From assembly GCA_023407575.1 (NCBI GenBank), contig JAEYLX010000014.1, forward strand, positions 83,424-147,423: 64,000 nucleotides of DNA, read 5' to 3'. Below the pieces are notes generated by a model. It had not been told where the DNA came from. It searched no databases and worked only from the letters and a program-made list of their open reading frames with translations. The stretch's first letter is position 1; each line of letters starts with the position of its first letter. The position numbers and the translations under genes were made by a program. Of the stretch, positions 16,920 to 26,265 are shown piece after piece. This stretch comes from Bacillota bacterium (GTDB lineage: Bacteria; Bacillota; Clostridia; Lachnospirales; Lachnospiraceae).

Positions 16920-17801
16920 GTGAGAAAGAAAGGTTTTCGTAAACAGATAGAAGGAATGCTTTACATCCTGCCAGCAATGTTGTTATATTTCTGCTTTGTA
17001 CTAATCCCAATTGTATGCATCTTTGTATACAGTGTTATGAAATGGGACGGTATGGGGGATATGACTTTTATCGGACTTGAAAATTATATAACAATATTTA
17101 AAAGCAGTGAATTTTGGATTTCTATTACGAATAATATGAAATTCTTTATTCTCGGGGTACCGTTATGGACACTGTTTCCTTTGGTGGTAGCAGTTTTACT
17201 TCAAGAAGAGGTGAAGGGCTGGAGATTTTTCCGTTCGGCTTACTTCTTTCCAACGGTTATTTCCACTTCGATTTTATCGACGCTGTTTAAAACCTTATTT
17301 CGGTATGACGGCGCTGCAAACAGTATTTTGAGTGTTTTTGGACTAGATGCGATTGAGTGGTTCGCCCATGGCAATATTGCCATTGGGCTTATCACCATCG
17401 CAATTAATTGGATGGGATTCGGTTCAGCAGTTCTAATCTTTCTTGCTGGTATGGCCAATTTCTCCAATGAGATTTTTGAAGCAGCTAACCTTGACGGTGC
17501 CAGCTGGTGGGCAAAGTTTAGATACATAACAATACCCCTGATCAAACCGACCCTGCAGTTTGTAATTATGTTGAATATCATGAGCGTATTCTCCGGGTTG
17601 TTCGGCTTTGTATTTATGATTACCGGTGGTGGTCCCGGCTATGATACTACTGTGTTGGAATATTTATTGTATGTAAAAGCCTTCAAGCTTCATGATATGG
17701 GTTATGCCGCTGCTCTATCCGTGGTTCTGTTTGCCATCGTTGTAATCGTAACCTTATTACAACGTAAAATTACCAATGCAGGAGAGGAGGCTGACGGATG
17801 A
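16920..17801 (+). CDS. Sugar ABC transporter permease (MalF/UgpA type)
   Basis: 293 residues, GTG start with AAGGGG ahead. Six membrane segments and the EAA loop seen as EIFEAANLDGASWWAKFRYITI (about 195-216), where the shared ATPase would dock. It pairs with the next gene, whose start overlaps its stop by 4 bp. First of the two CUT1 permeases that carry the substrate of the lipoprotein encoded just upstream. Confidence 0.92.
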   Translation: MRKKGFRKQIEGMLYILPAMLLYFCFVLIPIVCIFVYSVMKWDGMGDMTFIGLENYITIFKSSEFWISITNNMKFFILGVPLWTLFPLVVAVLLQEEVKGWRFFRSAYFFPTVISTSILSTLFKTLFRYDGAANSILSVFGLDAIEWFAHGNIAIGLITIAINWMGFGSAVLIFLAGMANFSNEIFEAANLDGASWWAKFRYITIPLIKPTLQFVIMLNIMSVFSGLFGFVFMITGGGPGYDTTVLEYLLYVKAFKLHDMGYAAALSVVLFAIVVIVTLLQRKITNAGEEADG

Positions 17802-18625
17802 AAAAGCACATTAAATTTTCGCGTATTATCGTGTTCCTCCTGCTAAGTATTCTTGCAGCCACTACACTTTTACCCATTCTATATATGATTATGGCAACAT
17901 TTTTGAGTAAGGATGAATATATGTTAAATATGTTTGCCCTACCCAAAGCACTGAATTTTCAAAATTATAAGGTGGTATTGGAAGCTTTTAATTTTATAAG
18001 AATGACCTTTAACTCTTTATTTGTTAGTGTAATTACGGTGGCTACTTCTCTTTTGGTAACCTCCTTGGCAGCCTATAGTATCAACAAGTTAAGCTGGAAG
18101 GGTAAAAAACCCGTTATGGGTCTTATCACAGTAGGTATGTTCATGCCTGGTCAGGTATTAATTATACCCGTATATCAAATCTTGATTGGTTTGAATTTGG
18201 TGAATAGCAGCTTTGGATTAATAATATTCTATGTTGCAACCTCAATTCCCTTCACTACTATGATGATGATTGCCAATATCAAAGGTATTCCAAATCAAAT
18301 CCTTGAGTCGGCAACGATAGATGGAGCTGGAAGCTTTAAAATATATCTGAATGTAATACTTCCGCTGTTAAAACCAACTCTTGTAACGGCAGCAATTATT
18401 AACTTTATCTCCTATTGGAATGAGCTGCTCTATGCAATGATAATTCTTCAGGACGAACGAATCAGAACAATAACTGTAAGTATAGTTTCTTTAACTAATA
18501 AGTTCGGAAGTAATATGCCGCTGCTATATGCAGGTCTGCTCCTAAGTGCAATACCAGTTATTATCCTTTACTTAATAGCACAAAAGCAGATTATCAAAGG
18601 TGTAAGTTCAGGATCACTAAAATAA
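17798..18625 (+). CDS. Sugar ABC transporter permease (MalG/UgpE type)
   Basis: 275 residues with six membrane segments; EAA loop QILESATIDGAGSFKIYLNV (about 168-187). Overlaps the preceding permease by 4 bp (ATGA), so translation is coupled. The C-terminus QKQIIKGVSSGSLK is typical of this subfamily. It is the last gene of the uptake unit before a 275-bp gap with tandem repeats. Confidence 0.92.
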   Translation: MKKHIKFSRIIVFLLLSILAATTLLPILYMIMATFLSKDEYMLNMFALPKALNFQNYKVVLEAFNFIRMTFNSLFVSVITVATSLLVTSLAAYSINKLSWKGKKPVMGLITVGMFMPGQVLIIPVYQILIGLNLVNSSFGLIIFYVATSIPFTTMMMIANIKGIPNQILESATIDGAGSFKIYLNVILPLLKPTLVTAAIINFISYWNELLYAMIILQDERIRTITVSIVSLTNKFGSNMPLLYAGLLLSAIPVIILYLIAQKQIIKGVSSGSLK

Positions 18626-18717
18626 TACTGTATTCATCGCAGTTAATAACAGGTTCCTTTGCTCGATAAAATCAGCAGCTTAGGTGAATATGAAATACTT
18701 TTATTGTATCATAAGAA

Positions 18718-18888
18718 ATGATAGATGCAGACGGTAAATACGTTTATCTTACACAAGGAAATACAGATGCAACGGTAAATACTTTCATGTTTCACAAGGA
18801 AAGACAGATGCAAACGGTAAATACTTTTATGTTACACAAGGAAAGACAGATGAAAACGATAAATACTTATACTTTCATTGTTTCATAA
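18718..18888 (+). repeat. 42-bp tandem repeats in the gap before the alpha-galactosidase
   Basis: Units start at 18723, 18765, 18806 and 18848 (periods 42, 41, 42). The best unit reads DANGKYFYVTQGKT if translated, like a repeat from a coding region, but the 41-bp unit shifts the frame. The left flank (TATTGTaTCATAAG, about 18702-18716) and right flank (CATTGTtTCATAAG) are also similar, so the array extends into the ribosome binding region of the next gene. An ATG-to-TAA frame of 56 codons covers it but has no ribosome binding site. Confidence 0.75.
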
Positions 18889-18900
18889 GGAGGGATGAAC

Positions 18901-20748
18901 TTGCCACAATATACAATTACTTATAACAAACAGACAGATTATGATAGGGGTGTGAAATTACTTAACGCCGTCATAGAAAATATGCAGGCTTCATCAATCC
19001 TAATTGAAGGTATTACTTATCCTATTACAAAGTTTATACCGGAAGGAAGTCGAATTCTTGCATTTGCGAGCAATTGGGGACGCGAGTTTTCTCCCCAGTG
19101 GTATCGGATAGAAGAGCTGAAGGAACCATTGCTGTTGAATACCCACCAGGGACGATCCAGTCATGGTTATAGTCCAATGGTTTACTTTTTTCAGGCAGAC
19201 GGCAGCTGTATTAGTGTGGCTGTCTGCTGGTCGGGAAATTGGGGATTACGTATCTATCCCGAAGGAAAGATAGAATTCGTCCTCACTCACAAGGAATTCA
19301 CGACGTTACTTGAGCCAAAAGAAAGTTTTAAACTTCCATCTGTAATCTGCAGTAGGAGTGATAGCTTTACCGAGCTTTGCAATAATACGGCAACTTGGTT
19401 GGAGCAGAATTGGTTTACAGAAAGCAGAATTACATCGCCAATAGTGGAATGGAATCATTGGTGGACCTACGAAGATATTGATATCAATGAAGATGTATTC
19501 CTTAAAAATGTTGACCTTGCAGCAGAACTTGGCTTTACTCTTTGTACCTTGGATGCAGGCTGGTTCGGTGAAGAAACCTCCGATGTTCACTGGTCCAAAT
19601 GCAGAGGAGATTGGTACTTAATCAATAGAAAGCGGTTCCCCAATGGGCTAAGACGGATTTCTGATTATGTTCATCAAAAAGGCATGAAGTTTGGCATATG
19701 GATTGAACCCGAGGCTATGGGTAAGTTATCAACCCTAAAGCAAGTACATCCCGAGTGGGAAGCAATACATGACGGAAAAGAATATGATGACCCTTACCTA
19801 TGTCTTGGTGCAGAGGGTGCAGCTGAATGGCTATTTGAGGTTATGGATCGTCTAGTTATTGAGACAAATTGCGACTGGATTAAGCTAGACTTTAATGTTG
19901 ACCCGGGATATGGTTGTAATCGTTCTGATCATGGTCACCAGCCTGGGTTAGGGTTATATACACACTACCAGAAATATTATGAGGTGCTGGATCGTCTTCG
20001 CAGTAAGTACCCTCATTTAATTCTTGAGAATTGTTCTTCCGGCGGTCTTCGTTTTGACTTAGAAATGCTAAGGCACACGGATGCAACCTTCTTAAGTGAT
20101 CCTGATGAACTTGCTCATAGCTTGCAATGTTTTTGGGGAGCATCCCTGACAGCGTCTCCCTCCAGATTATTGCACTGGGCATGGTCACAGACCAGAGAAT
20201 ATGAAGACGGTTCTCAGGTATTCCCCAGTTATGAAATAGAAGATAATACCCCCGTATACGAGGTCATAGCAACACTACGAAGTGCTATGCTGCATTTAAT
20301 GGGCATCAGCCGAGATCTCACAAAACTACCCTTAAAGTTTCTTACGATATATGCACGTGAAATTAAAATATACAAAGAAAAAATCTTTCCACTCTTATTC
20401 CAAGGCAGCTTGTACCACCTGACAGGACAACCACTGCGTTATGGTGAGAGAGTGGACGATTTCAGAAGAATTAACAATCATTCTAATGAGTTAGTACGAG
20501 AAGATAGCTTTGCTGCCTTTCAGTTAATGAAAGAGGGTGAAGGAGCAATATTTGCCTTTGCGACTAAGAATTCTATTACCGAAGATATAAAATTTGAAGG
20601 ATTACTGGAGAACACAGAATATTTACTAGAAAATGCAGACACAGGTGAGCGTTTTTCCTGCTTCGGTCGTGTACTGTTGGAACAGGGAATGTATGTTAAC
20701 CTTGCAGCCGGATACTCTGGACTTTGGTTTATAAGTGAACTGAAATAG
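18901..20748 (+). CDS. GH36-type alpha-galactosidase (or related alpha-glycosidase)
   Basis: About 615 residues; TAAGGAGGG at 18886 suits the TTG at 18901 better than the ATG at 18895. The (beta/alpha)8 barrel covers about 180-520 with the LDAGWFGEE, WIEPEAMG and WIKLDFNVDPGYG motifs; the Asp of KLDFN (near 329) is the nucleophile, and the Asp in FLSDPDELAHSLQ (near 400) is the likely acid/base. Glycan-binding N-terminal part is shorter than in the usual 720-residue enzymes. No signal peptide, so cytoplasmic. GH36 releases alpha-galactose from raffinose-type sugars, but the family also has alpha-glucosidase and alpha-N-acetylgalactosaminidase members; the GH65 neighbours keep an alpha-glucoside possible. 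Confidence 0.85.
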   Translation: MPQYTITYNKQTDYDRGVKLLNAVIENMQASSILIEGITYPITKFIPEGSRILAFASNWGREFSPQWYRIEELKEPLLLNTHQGRSSHGYSPMVYFFQADGSCISVAVCWSGNWGLRIYPEGKIEFVLTHKEFTTLLEPKESFKLPSVICSRSDSFTELCNNTATWLEQNWFTESRITSPIVEWNHWWTYEDIDINEDVFLKNVDLAAELGFTLCTLDAGWFGEETSDVHWSKCRGDWYLINRKRFPNGLRRISDYVHQKGMKFGIWIEPEAMGKLSTLKQVHPEWEAIHDGKEYDDPYLCLGAEGAAEWLFEVMDRLVIETNCDWIKLDFNVDPGYGCNRSDHGHQPGLGLYTHYQKYYEVLDRLRSKYPHLILENCSSGGLRFDLEMLRHTDATFLSDPDELAHSLQCFWGASLTASPSRLLHWAWSQTREYEDGSQVFPSYEIEDNTPVYEVIATLRSAMLHLMGISRDLTKLPLKFLTIYAREIKIYKEKIFPLLFQGSLYHLTGQPLRYGERVDDFRRINNHSNELVREDSFAAFQLMKEGEGAIFAFATKNSITEDIKFEGLLENTEYLLENADTGERFSCFGRVLLEQGMYVNLAAGYSGLWFISELK

Positions 20749-20750
20749 TT

Positions 20751-20855
20751 AAATAGAATGTCAAAAGTCTGTTATTGGTTATATAGATGAGTATTTGCGT
20801 ATATACACAAATATTCATCTATTACATGTAGTAAGGACTTTTGGCAACTCTATTT
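20751..20855 (+). repeat. Long imperfect hairpin with TGTCAAAAG ends
   Basis: Outer arms AAATAGA-TG-CAAAAGTC and GACTTTTG-CA-TCTATTT; inner arms AGATGAGTATTTG and CAAATATTCATCT, almost perfect. Total about 105 bp, directly after the GH36 stop. It may act as a terminator-like or processing structure, or be a small inverted-repeat element like those at 44183 and 59640. Confidence 0.6.
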
Positions 20856-20918
20856 ATAGTTATTATAGTATTTAAAGGACTTAATGTGCAGTTGATACTG
20901 CAACAATATAGAAAAGAA

Positions 20919-20946
20919 AAAGGGACTTCTAAAAAAGTCCCTCTTT
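20919..20946 (+). terminator. Intrinsic terminator before pgmB
   Basis: Stem AAAGGGACTT / AAGTCCCTCTTT with a short loop. It separates the GH36 transcript from pgmB, though read-through would supply the phosphorolysis enzymes at a lower level. Confidence 0.7.
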
Positions 20947-20986
20947 AAGATAGAAGAGGCAAAATGCCATTCATGGAGGTAAAAAT

Positions 20987-21622
20987 ATGAATTACAAAGC
21001 TTTTATATTTGATTTAGACGGAGTTATTTGTCATACGGATAAATATCACTACCAGGCTTGGAAAAGTCTTGCAGATAAATTAGCAATTCCATTTGATGAG
21101 ATAAAGAATAATCGTTTAAGAGGAGTTTCTAGGATGGAAAGTCTGGATATTGTACTCGAAGGCAGTAAATTTTTATTTACACCGGAAGAAAAACAAGTTT
21201 TGGCAGAAGAGAAAAATGAGACCTACCGAGCACTTTTAATGAATATGACTACAGAAGATTTAAGTGATGAGGTGAAAAATACACTGATAAAGCTTAGAAA
21301 ATTGGGATATAAGTTAGCAATTGGCTCTTCCAGTAAGAATGCTCCGCTTATACTTGATAAAATAGGATTAGGTGAGTTCTTTGATGTGATTTCAGATGGT
21401 AATAATATCTCCAAATCAAAGCCAGACCCAGAAGTATTCCTGATAGCAGCAGAGCAGCTTAAGATTGAACCCAGTGCATGTATTGTAGTGGAAGATGCTA
21501 TTGCAGGACTGGAAGCTGCTAAAGCAGCAGGTATGAAGGCAGCAGCAATTGGAGATGCAGCAGGAAGTGAACTGGCGGATTGGAGTTTGGGCTCATTTCA
21601 GGATTTATTACATATCGTATAA
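20987..21622 (+). CDS. pgmB: Beta-phosphoglucomutase
   Basis: Turns beta-D-glucose 1-phosphate into glucose 6-phosphate, the step after GH65 phosphorolysis. 211 residues, the usual size. HAD fold with the nucleophile motif FIFDLDGVICHTD (residues 6-18), the cap-domain LRGVSRMESLDIVL, motif II IGSSSKNAP, the motif III Lys in SKSKPDPEVF, and motif IV VVEDAIAGLEAAKAAGM. GGAGG lies 8 nt ahead of the ATG. It sits between two GH65 genes, which makes the assignment firm. Confidence 0.95.
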   Translation: MNYKAFIFDLDGVICHTDKYHYQAWKSLADKLAIPFDEIKNNRLRGVSRMESLDIVLEGSKFLFTPEEKQVLAEEKNETYRALLMNMTTEDLSDEVKNTLIKLRKLGYKLAIGSSSKNAPLILDKIGLGEFFDVISDGNNISKSKPDPEVFLIAAEQLKIEPSACIVVEDAIAGLEAAKAAGMKAAAIGDAAGSELADWSLGSFQDLLHIV

Positions 21623-21803
21623 CTTAAAATTTGCAGCTAAGAATTCGTTGCTTGTTAATAAATCAGTATTTTAAGTAATTATGAAAGTATGTATTATAGT
21701 CTTTTCACACGGACTTCAATTTACAATTGAGAATACTTTTTCATACTAATTATTTAAGTTACAAGAATATTCTTTTTGTGAACTTACTAGAATGGAGACC
21801 TTC

Positions 21804-24095
21804 ATGGGATTGAAACAGCCAATTTATAGAATAGATGATTTGAAATTAGAAAAGGATGAATTGCTTCTTAATGAGACCATATTTCATAACGCCAATGGTT
21901 ACATAGGGATCAGGTCTAACTTTGAGGAAGGATATCCTGTGGGGTTTGATTCCATTCGTGGAACTTATATCAATGGCTTTTACGATATTGGAAGTATGCC
22001 CCAAGCAGAAAAATTACATGGGTTAATTGAAGAAAAGCAAACCATCTTAAATGTGGCGGATACCCAGACCATTCATTTATCTGTGGATGGTGAAGTGTTC
22101 AATCTGTTTGAAGGCACGGTAATAAAAGCCGAGAGATGGTTGGATATGGAGCAGGGCATTACTGGTAGAAAGGTTCACTGGCGATCTGTTTCTGGTAAAG
22201 AGCTTGAGCTAACGATAAAACGCATGGCATCCTTCCAGCAACTTTCCCTTTTTACTATTGAATATAGTGTGAAGGCATTGAATTTTACTGGTAACCTTAA
22301 GATAACCTCTTATCATTTGGGTGATGTAAGAAACTATAGTAATGATAAAGACCCAAGGGTAGCAGCAGAAAGCCCCAGGTATCTTCATCCAGTGAAAGCA
22401 TTTCAGGAGAGCGGCATCACCTATTTGCAGTCACAAACCTCCAGTTCTGGGTTATATGTTTGCAGTGCTGTAACAAATCTGCTATCAAAGGCTGGAAGAT
22501 GCCATACCACCTGCAGTGAAAGTAGTCATAGAGCAGTTACTACTATGGGGGTTCCTATAAGTGAAGGTGAGACTGTTACGCTTCAGAAATATAGCATATT
22601 TAGTGATTCCATCCGCCATGATGATTGTATCATTGATGCCAGAGAGAAGATGGCAGAGGCACTGTCTCGCCCACTGGAATATCATTATGAAAAACAAAGA
22701 GTGTACCTTAAAAAGTTCTGGGAGGGTTGCCTTTTAGAGATTGAAGGAGAGGATAGCCTTACCACAGCCTTAAACTACAACATGTATCAGCTGATTCAAT
22801 CTGTAGGCAAAGATGAACACTGTAATATTGCAGCCAAGGGATTAAGTGGAGAAGGATATGAAGGGCATTATTTCTGGGATACAGAGATGTACATGGAACC
22901 TTTTTTCAATTTGACTGCACCGGAGATAACAAAAAACTTAATCAGTTTTCGATATAATACATTGCCAAGTGCTAGAGAGAATGCAAGGCTGATGGGTCAT
23001 GAAAAAGGTGCCTTGTACCCCTGGAGAACTATTTCAGGGAGAGAATGTTCTGGTTATTTTCCTTCAGGAAGTGCCGCTTATCATATCGATGGTGACATTG
23101 CGTATTCCATTATATCGTATTATCTGGCTACAAAAGATTTAGAGTTTATTGCTGTGAAGGGTGGAGAAATCCTATTTGAGACAGCCAGACTATGGCTGGA
23201 AGTGGGCAACTATAGCCAAGGTACATTTCGTATTAACGAAGTAACTGGGCCAGATGAATATACATGTATGGTAAACAACAACTATTACACCAATGTATTG
23301 GCAAAATATAATTTAAAGTGGGCAGTAAAGTTTTATCATCTATTAAAAGCTGGCGACAAATCGGAAGTAATAGAGAAAATCACTTTAACACAAGAGGAGA
23401 TTGAGAGTTTCGAAAGAGCAGCGGAGAGTATGTATCTGCCCTATAATGAGGAACTTAAAATTAATCCTCAGGATGATTCCTTTCTTCATAAAAAGACCTG
23501 GGATTTGGAAGCAACACCAAAGGACAAGTTTCCTCTCTTGTTACATTTTCATCCGTTACATCTCTACCGATATCAGGTGTGTAAGCAGGCAGATACTGTA
23601 CTGGCACATTTTATTCTGGAGGATGAGCAGGATTTAGATACGATTAAGAACTCCTATGATTATTATGAAAAATGTACCACTCATGATTCCTCCTTGTCGA
23701 CCTGTGTGTTTAGCATTATGGCAGCGAAACTGGGACGGATGGAAAAGGCATATGATTATTTCGGTGATTCCGCTCTTTTAGATTTATTTAATACTCATAA
23801 GAACACCAAGGATGGTATTCATACCGCTAACATGGGCGGAACTTATATGGCTATTATCTATGGCTTTGCAGGTCTAAGAATGAAAGAAAGAGGGATAAGT
23901 TTTGCACCGGGGATACCTGACAAATGGGACAGTTATAAGTTCCTTCTTCAATATGAAGCCAGTCGAATTCAAGTTGAAATCAATAGGGACAAGAGTACTT
24001 TTACGCTGCTGGAAGGCAGCAGTAAAGTTATAAAAGTATATGATAAGGATTATGAATTAAAGGATATGCTTGATTTACCTACTTTGACAACTTAA
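21804..24095 (+). CDS. Second GH65 glycoside phosphorylase
   Basis: 763 residues from ATG 21804 (GGAG 6 nt ahead; an in-frame ATG at 21792 would put the ribosome binding site inside the gene). Same domain order as the first GH65: HNANGYIGIRSN near the N-terminus, KGLSGEGYEGHYFWDTEMY (about 345), EVTGPDEYTCMVNNNYYTN with the general acid Glu near 484, and HDSSLS near 625. It is only distantly similar to the first copy, and its active-site barrel differs (ALYPWRTISGRECSGYFPSG against AMYPWEAAWPSDGEVTP), so it probably accepts a different disaccharide. It forms a pair with pgmB 180 bp upstream. Confidence 0.9.
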   Translation: MGLKQPIYRIDDLKLEKDELLLNETIFHNANGYIGIRSNFEEGYPVGFDSIRGTYINGFYDIGSMPQAEKLHGLIEEKQTILNVADTQTIHLSVDGEVFNLFEGTVIKAERWLDMEQGITGRKVHWRSVSGKELELTIKRMASFQQLSLFTIEYSVKALNFTGNLKITSYHLGDVRNYSNDKDPRVAAESPRYLHPVKAFQESGITYLQSQTSSSGLYVCSAVTNLLSKAGRCHTTCSESSHRAVTTMGVPISEGETVTLQKYSIFSDSIRHDDCIIDAREKMAEALSRPLEYHYEKQRVYLKKFWEGCLLEIEGEDSLTTALNYNMYQLIQSVGKDEHCNIAAKGLSGEGYEGHYFWDTEMYMEPFFNLTAPEITKNLISFRYNTLPSARENARLMGHEKGALYPWRTISGRECSGYFPSGSAAYHIDGDIAYSIISYYLATKDLEFIAVKGGEILFETARLWLEVGNYSQGTFRINEVTGPDEYTCMVNNNYYTNVLAKYNLKWAVKFYHLLKAGDKSEVIEKITLTQEEIESFERAAESMYLPYNEELKINPQDDSFLHKKTWDLEATPKDKFPLLLHFHPLHLYRYQVCKQADTVLAHFILEDEQDLDTIKNSYDYYEKCTTHDSSLSTCVFSIMAAKLGRMEKAYDYFGDSALLDLFNTHKNTKDGIHTANMGGTYMAIIYGFAGLRMKERGISFAPGIPDKWDSYKFLLQYEASRIQVEINRDKSTFTLLEGSSKVIKVYDKDYELKDMLDLPTLTT

Positions 24096-24259
24096 CAATG
24101 TATTGCATTTATTATTGATGTAAATAGGACTACCAAAGATTTGCTAAAGCTTGTCTTAAATCGCAAAATAGGTTAAAATAATTGTAAATTATGGATATAT
24201 TTGGAGTTTATAGAATTGGTAAAAATAATTTTAATCTGTATTAGTGAATGGAGGGTGTT

Positions 24260-24492
24260 ATGAACAAACGTGGTTATATCCTTGCAGGGGTACTGCTAGG
24301 TGTTAGTGCATCAGCTTTTACTGCATGTGGGTAATTAAAGGTAGTAGAGGATAAAGGCATAACCAAATATAATAGGGTCGTGGGCGAAGAAGCAACAAAG
24401 GAAGATTTAAATACAGTAGAAGACCTGGAATATAAGGTTGAGTTAAGCGCAATAATAGTAAAGTTACAGCAAATATTACAGTAACAGAATAG
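24260..24492 (+). pseudogene. Decayed small lipoprotein gene
   Basis: A good ribosome binding site (GGAGGG) and ATG at 24260 begin a lipoprotein signal peptide with lipobox SAFTAC, but TAA at 24332 stops it one codon after the Cys-Gly. The same frame stays open for another 49 codons of protein-like sequence, and near 24450 a frameshift would continue into KVTANITVTE before TAG 24490. This looks like a lipoprotein gene disabled by a nonsense mutation and a shift. The parent family is not recognised. Confidence 0.55.
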
Positions 24493-24547
24493 TATAATTA
24501 CCATTTTCGGATTTCATTAATGTAAAGTAGTGGTTAGGAGAAGAACT

Positions 24548-25216
24548 ATGGCCATTTTAACAGAGGATCAGATAAAGAACCCATACTTTAGAGAAATTGG
24601 AGGCTTTCCACCGAAAAAAAGCATGATAGAACTTAAGGATTATCAAGGTGAGAAGGAATTGAGTATATTTTGTACACAACTGGATGCTTCCTACAACGAA
24701 CGTGAGAAAAAGCGAATACTGGCTGAATGGATTGACTTTTTGAGTACAAATACGAAGGCGTTCAAAGCGTTACATTTTAATTCCCGAGTACCACAGAAGC
24801 TTTTTGATGCGGCATGCTGTCAGGAAGATCTGGAAGAGCTTCGATTTAAATGGGGTGCATACGAAGACTTGTCTGAACTAAAAAAAGTGGACAAGTTAAA
24901 GTATTTGTATATCGGTTCAGGTGCAAGTGTTCGAGATATCACATGTCTTGGAAGATTAGATAACCTCATAGTGCTTCATGTTGAAAATTTTAAGAAAATT
25001 GAGGATTACTCTCCCCTTGTCAGTCTTAATAAGTTGGAACAGTTAGTAATTAGTGGACCAATACTTGGAAATACACCAATAAAGGATTTAGACTTCCTAT
25101 ACGAAATGCAAAGTCTAATTTCACTTTGGCTTCCAAACACAACTCTTAGAAGAAAGTATAGTAAAAAGGAGTGGGAGTGGCTTCGTGCGGATTTACCAAC
25201 CCTTCATATTATTTAG
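24548..25216 (+). CDS. Leucine-rich-repeat-like protein of unknown function
   Basis: 222 residues from ATG 24548, which has TAGGAGAAGAACT ahead (an upstream in-frame start at 24530 has none). The N-terminal half is helical and charged. From about residue 100 on there are four irregular leucine-rich units (LEELRFKW, LKYLYIGS, LIVLHVEN, LEQLVISG, LISLWLP), with roughly 22-25-residue spacing. No signal peptide, so it should be cytoplasmic and bind a protein. Similar proteins in Firmicutes are often found with toxin/immunity loci, but no such partner is seen here. Confidence 0.6.
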   Translation: MAILTEDQIKNPYFREIGGFPPKKSMIELKDYQGEKELSIFCTQLDASYNEREKKRILAEWIDFLSTNTKAFKALHFNSRVPQKLFDAACCQEDLEELRFKWGAYEDLSELKKVDKLKYLYIGSGASVRDITCLGRLDNLIVLHVENFKKIEDYSPLVSLNKLEQLVISGPILGNTPIKDLDFLYEMQSLISLWLPNTTLRRKYSKKEWEWLRADLPTLHII

Positions 25217-25367
25217 ATCAAACGAACTACGAATTACGTATTGTATTTAACAAAATAGTGAAAAGCTGTAGTAAATCTAGTGAATTATGATTTCATTATA
25301 TAGATGAACTATAAGTATAATATTTTTCTGCAAATTATAACCATTATAAAACCTCGGATTTAAATAA

Positions 25368-25407
25368 AGGCTGCTGCAAAGTTCATTACTATGCAATAGC
25401 CTTTTTT
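25368..25407. terminator. Terminator between convergent genes
   Basis: AAGGCTGCTGCA pairs with TGCAATAGCCTT, followed by TTTTTT; placed between the LRR-like gene and the minus-strand AraC gene. Confidence 0.7.
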
Positions 25408-25428
25408 CCTTTACCCTTTTCTTTATCA

Positions 25429-26265
25429 CTATTTCTTTATATTAAATCTTAATTTTGATGCCGAGCATCCATAAACCTCTTTAAACATTCGATTAAAAAC
25501 CTTATAATTGCTAAAACCATGTCGTTCTTGAATCGTTGTAATAGTATCATCTGTTTCCAGTAAATCTTTATGAATATGAGTTAATCGAACCTGATTGACA
25601 TATTCCAAATAGGAAAACCCCATATATTTTTTAAAAGTTCTACAAAAATATTCTGGATTTAAAGCAACTAACGCTGCTGCTTCTATAAGGCTAAGAGTCT
25701 CCATATAGTGCTCTTCCACATAGGTTATGATTGTACGCATTCGCATAAGATGCTTGGCATCTTTACTTTTTTCTACAGAATTCTGACGAACAGAATAATT
25801 GGTGAATAAAAGATGTAAAAATAAATAAAGATTACTGCTAAATAAAAATTGATACCCTTCCTGGCATTGCTCGTATAAGGCTTTCATAGTGAGGATGTGT
25901 TTGACCATTGCCTGAAAGATTTCATTTTCTTGCAGTTCATCATGTGGAAAATATTCTCTGAACTGTAGAAACTCAAATTGCTGGATAGCTTGATTTAGAA
26001 AATCGTAAGGAATCTGGAGCAATAAGACTTTTGTCTCGCCTTCACTTAACGTGTAATGGATATCACTAGCATTAACAACAAAGAGATCGTTACGTCTAAG
26101 GGTGTATTTTTCATCATTACGTGTGAGATGTAAAGTACCTTTTAATAAGAAGAGGACTTCGATATGATTATGCCAATGACTTGGCACCAATTGATTATAA
26201 GAGTCATAAATACCAAAATAAACAGGAAGCTGTGCTCTTCTGGTTATTATTTCATGAGTTGTCAT
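25429..26265 (-). CDS. AraC family transcriptional regulator
   Basis: 278 residues from ATG 26265 (the frame goes ten codons further but without ribosome binding site). N-terminal cupin-type sensor domain (HWHNHIEVLFLLKGTLHLTRN, about 26-46), a helical middle, and a C-terminal pair of helix-turn-helices (about 185-278: LSLIEAAALVALNPEYFCRTF and ITTIQERHGFSNYKVFNRMF). Divergent from the second GH3 gene with a 265-bp gap, it most likely activates that gene in answer to a sugar. Confidence 0.88.
   Translation of the reverse strand: MTTHEIITRRAQLPVYFGIYDSYNQLVPSHWHNHIEVLFLLKGTLHLTRNDEKYTLRRNDLFVVNASDIHYTLSEGETKVLLLQIPYDFLNQAIQQFEFLQFREYFPHDELQENEIFQAMVKHILTMKALYEQCQEGYQFLFSSNLYLFLHLLFTNYSVRQNSVEKSKDAKHLMRMRTIITYVEEHYMETLSLIEAAALVALNPEYFCRTFKKYMGFSYLEYVNQVRLTHIHKDLLETDDTITTIQERHGFSNYKVFNRMFKEVYGCSASKLRFNIKK

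Noticed and set aside
16931..16946. AAAGGTTTTCGTAAAC, like the LacI operator
   Set aside because: It lies within the first codons of the permease gene and lacks the paired arm; probably chance coding sequence.
18723..18888. Possible CRISPR array
   Set aside because: Units are directly adjacent with no unique spacers, and no cas genes are near.
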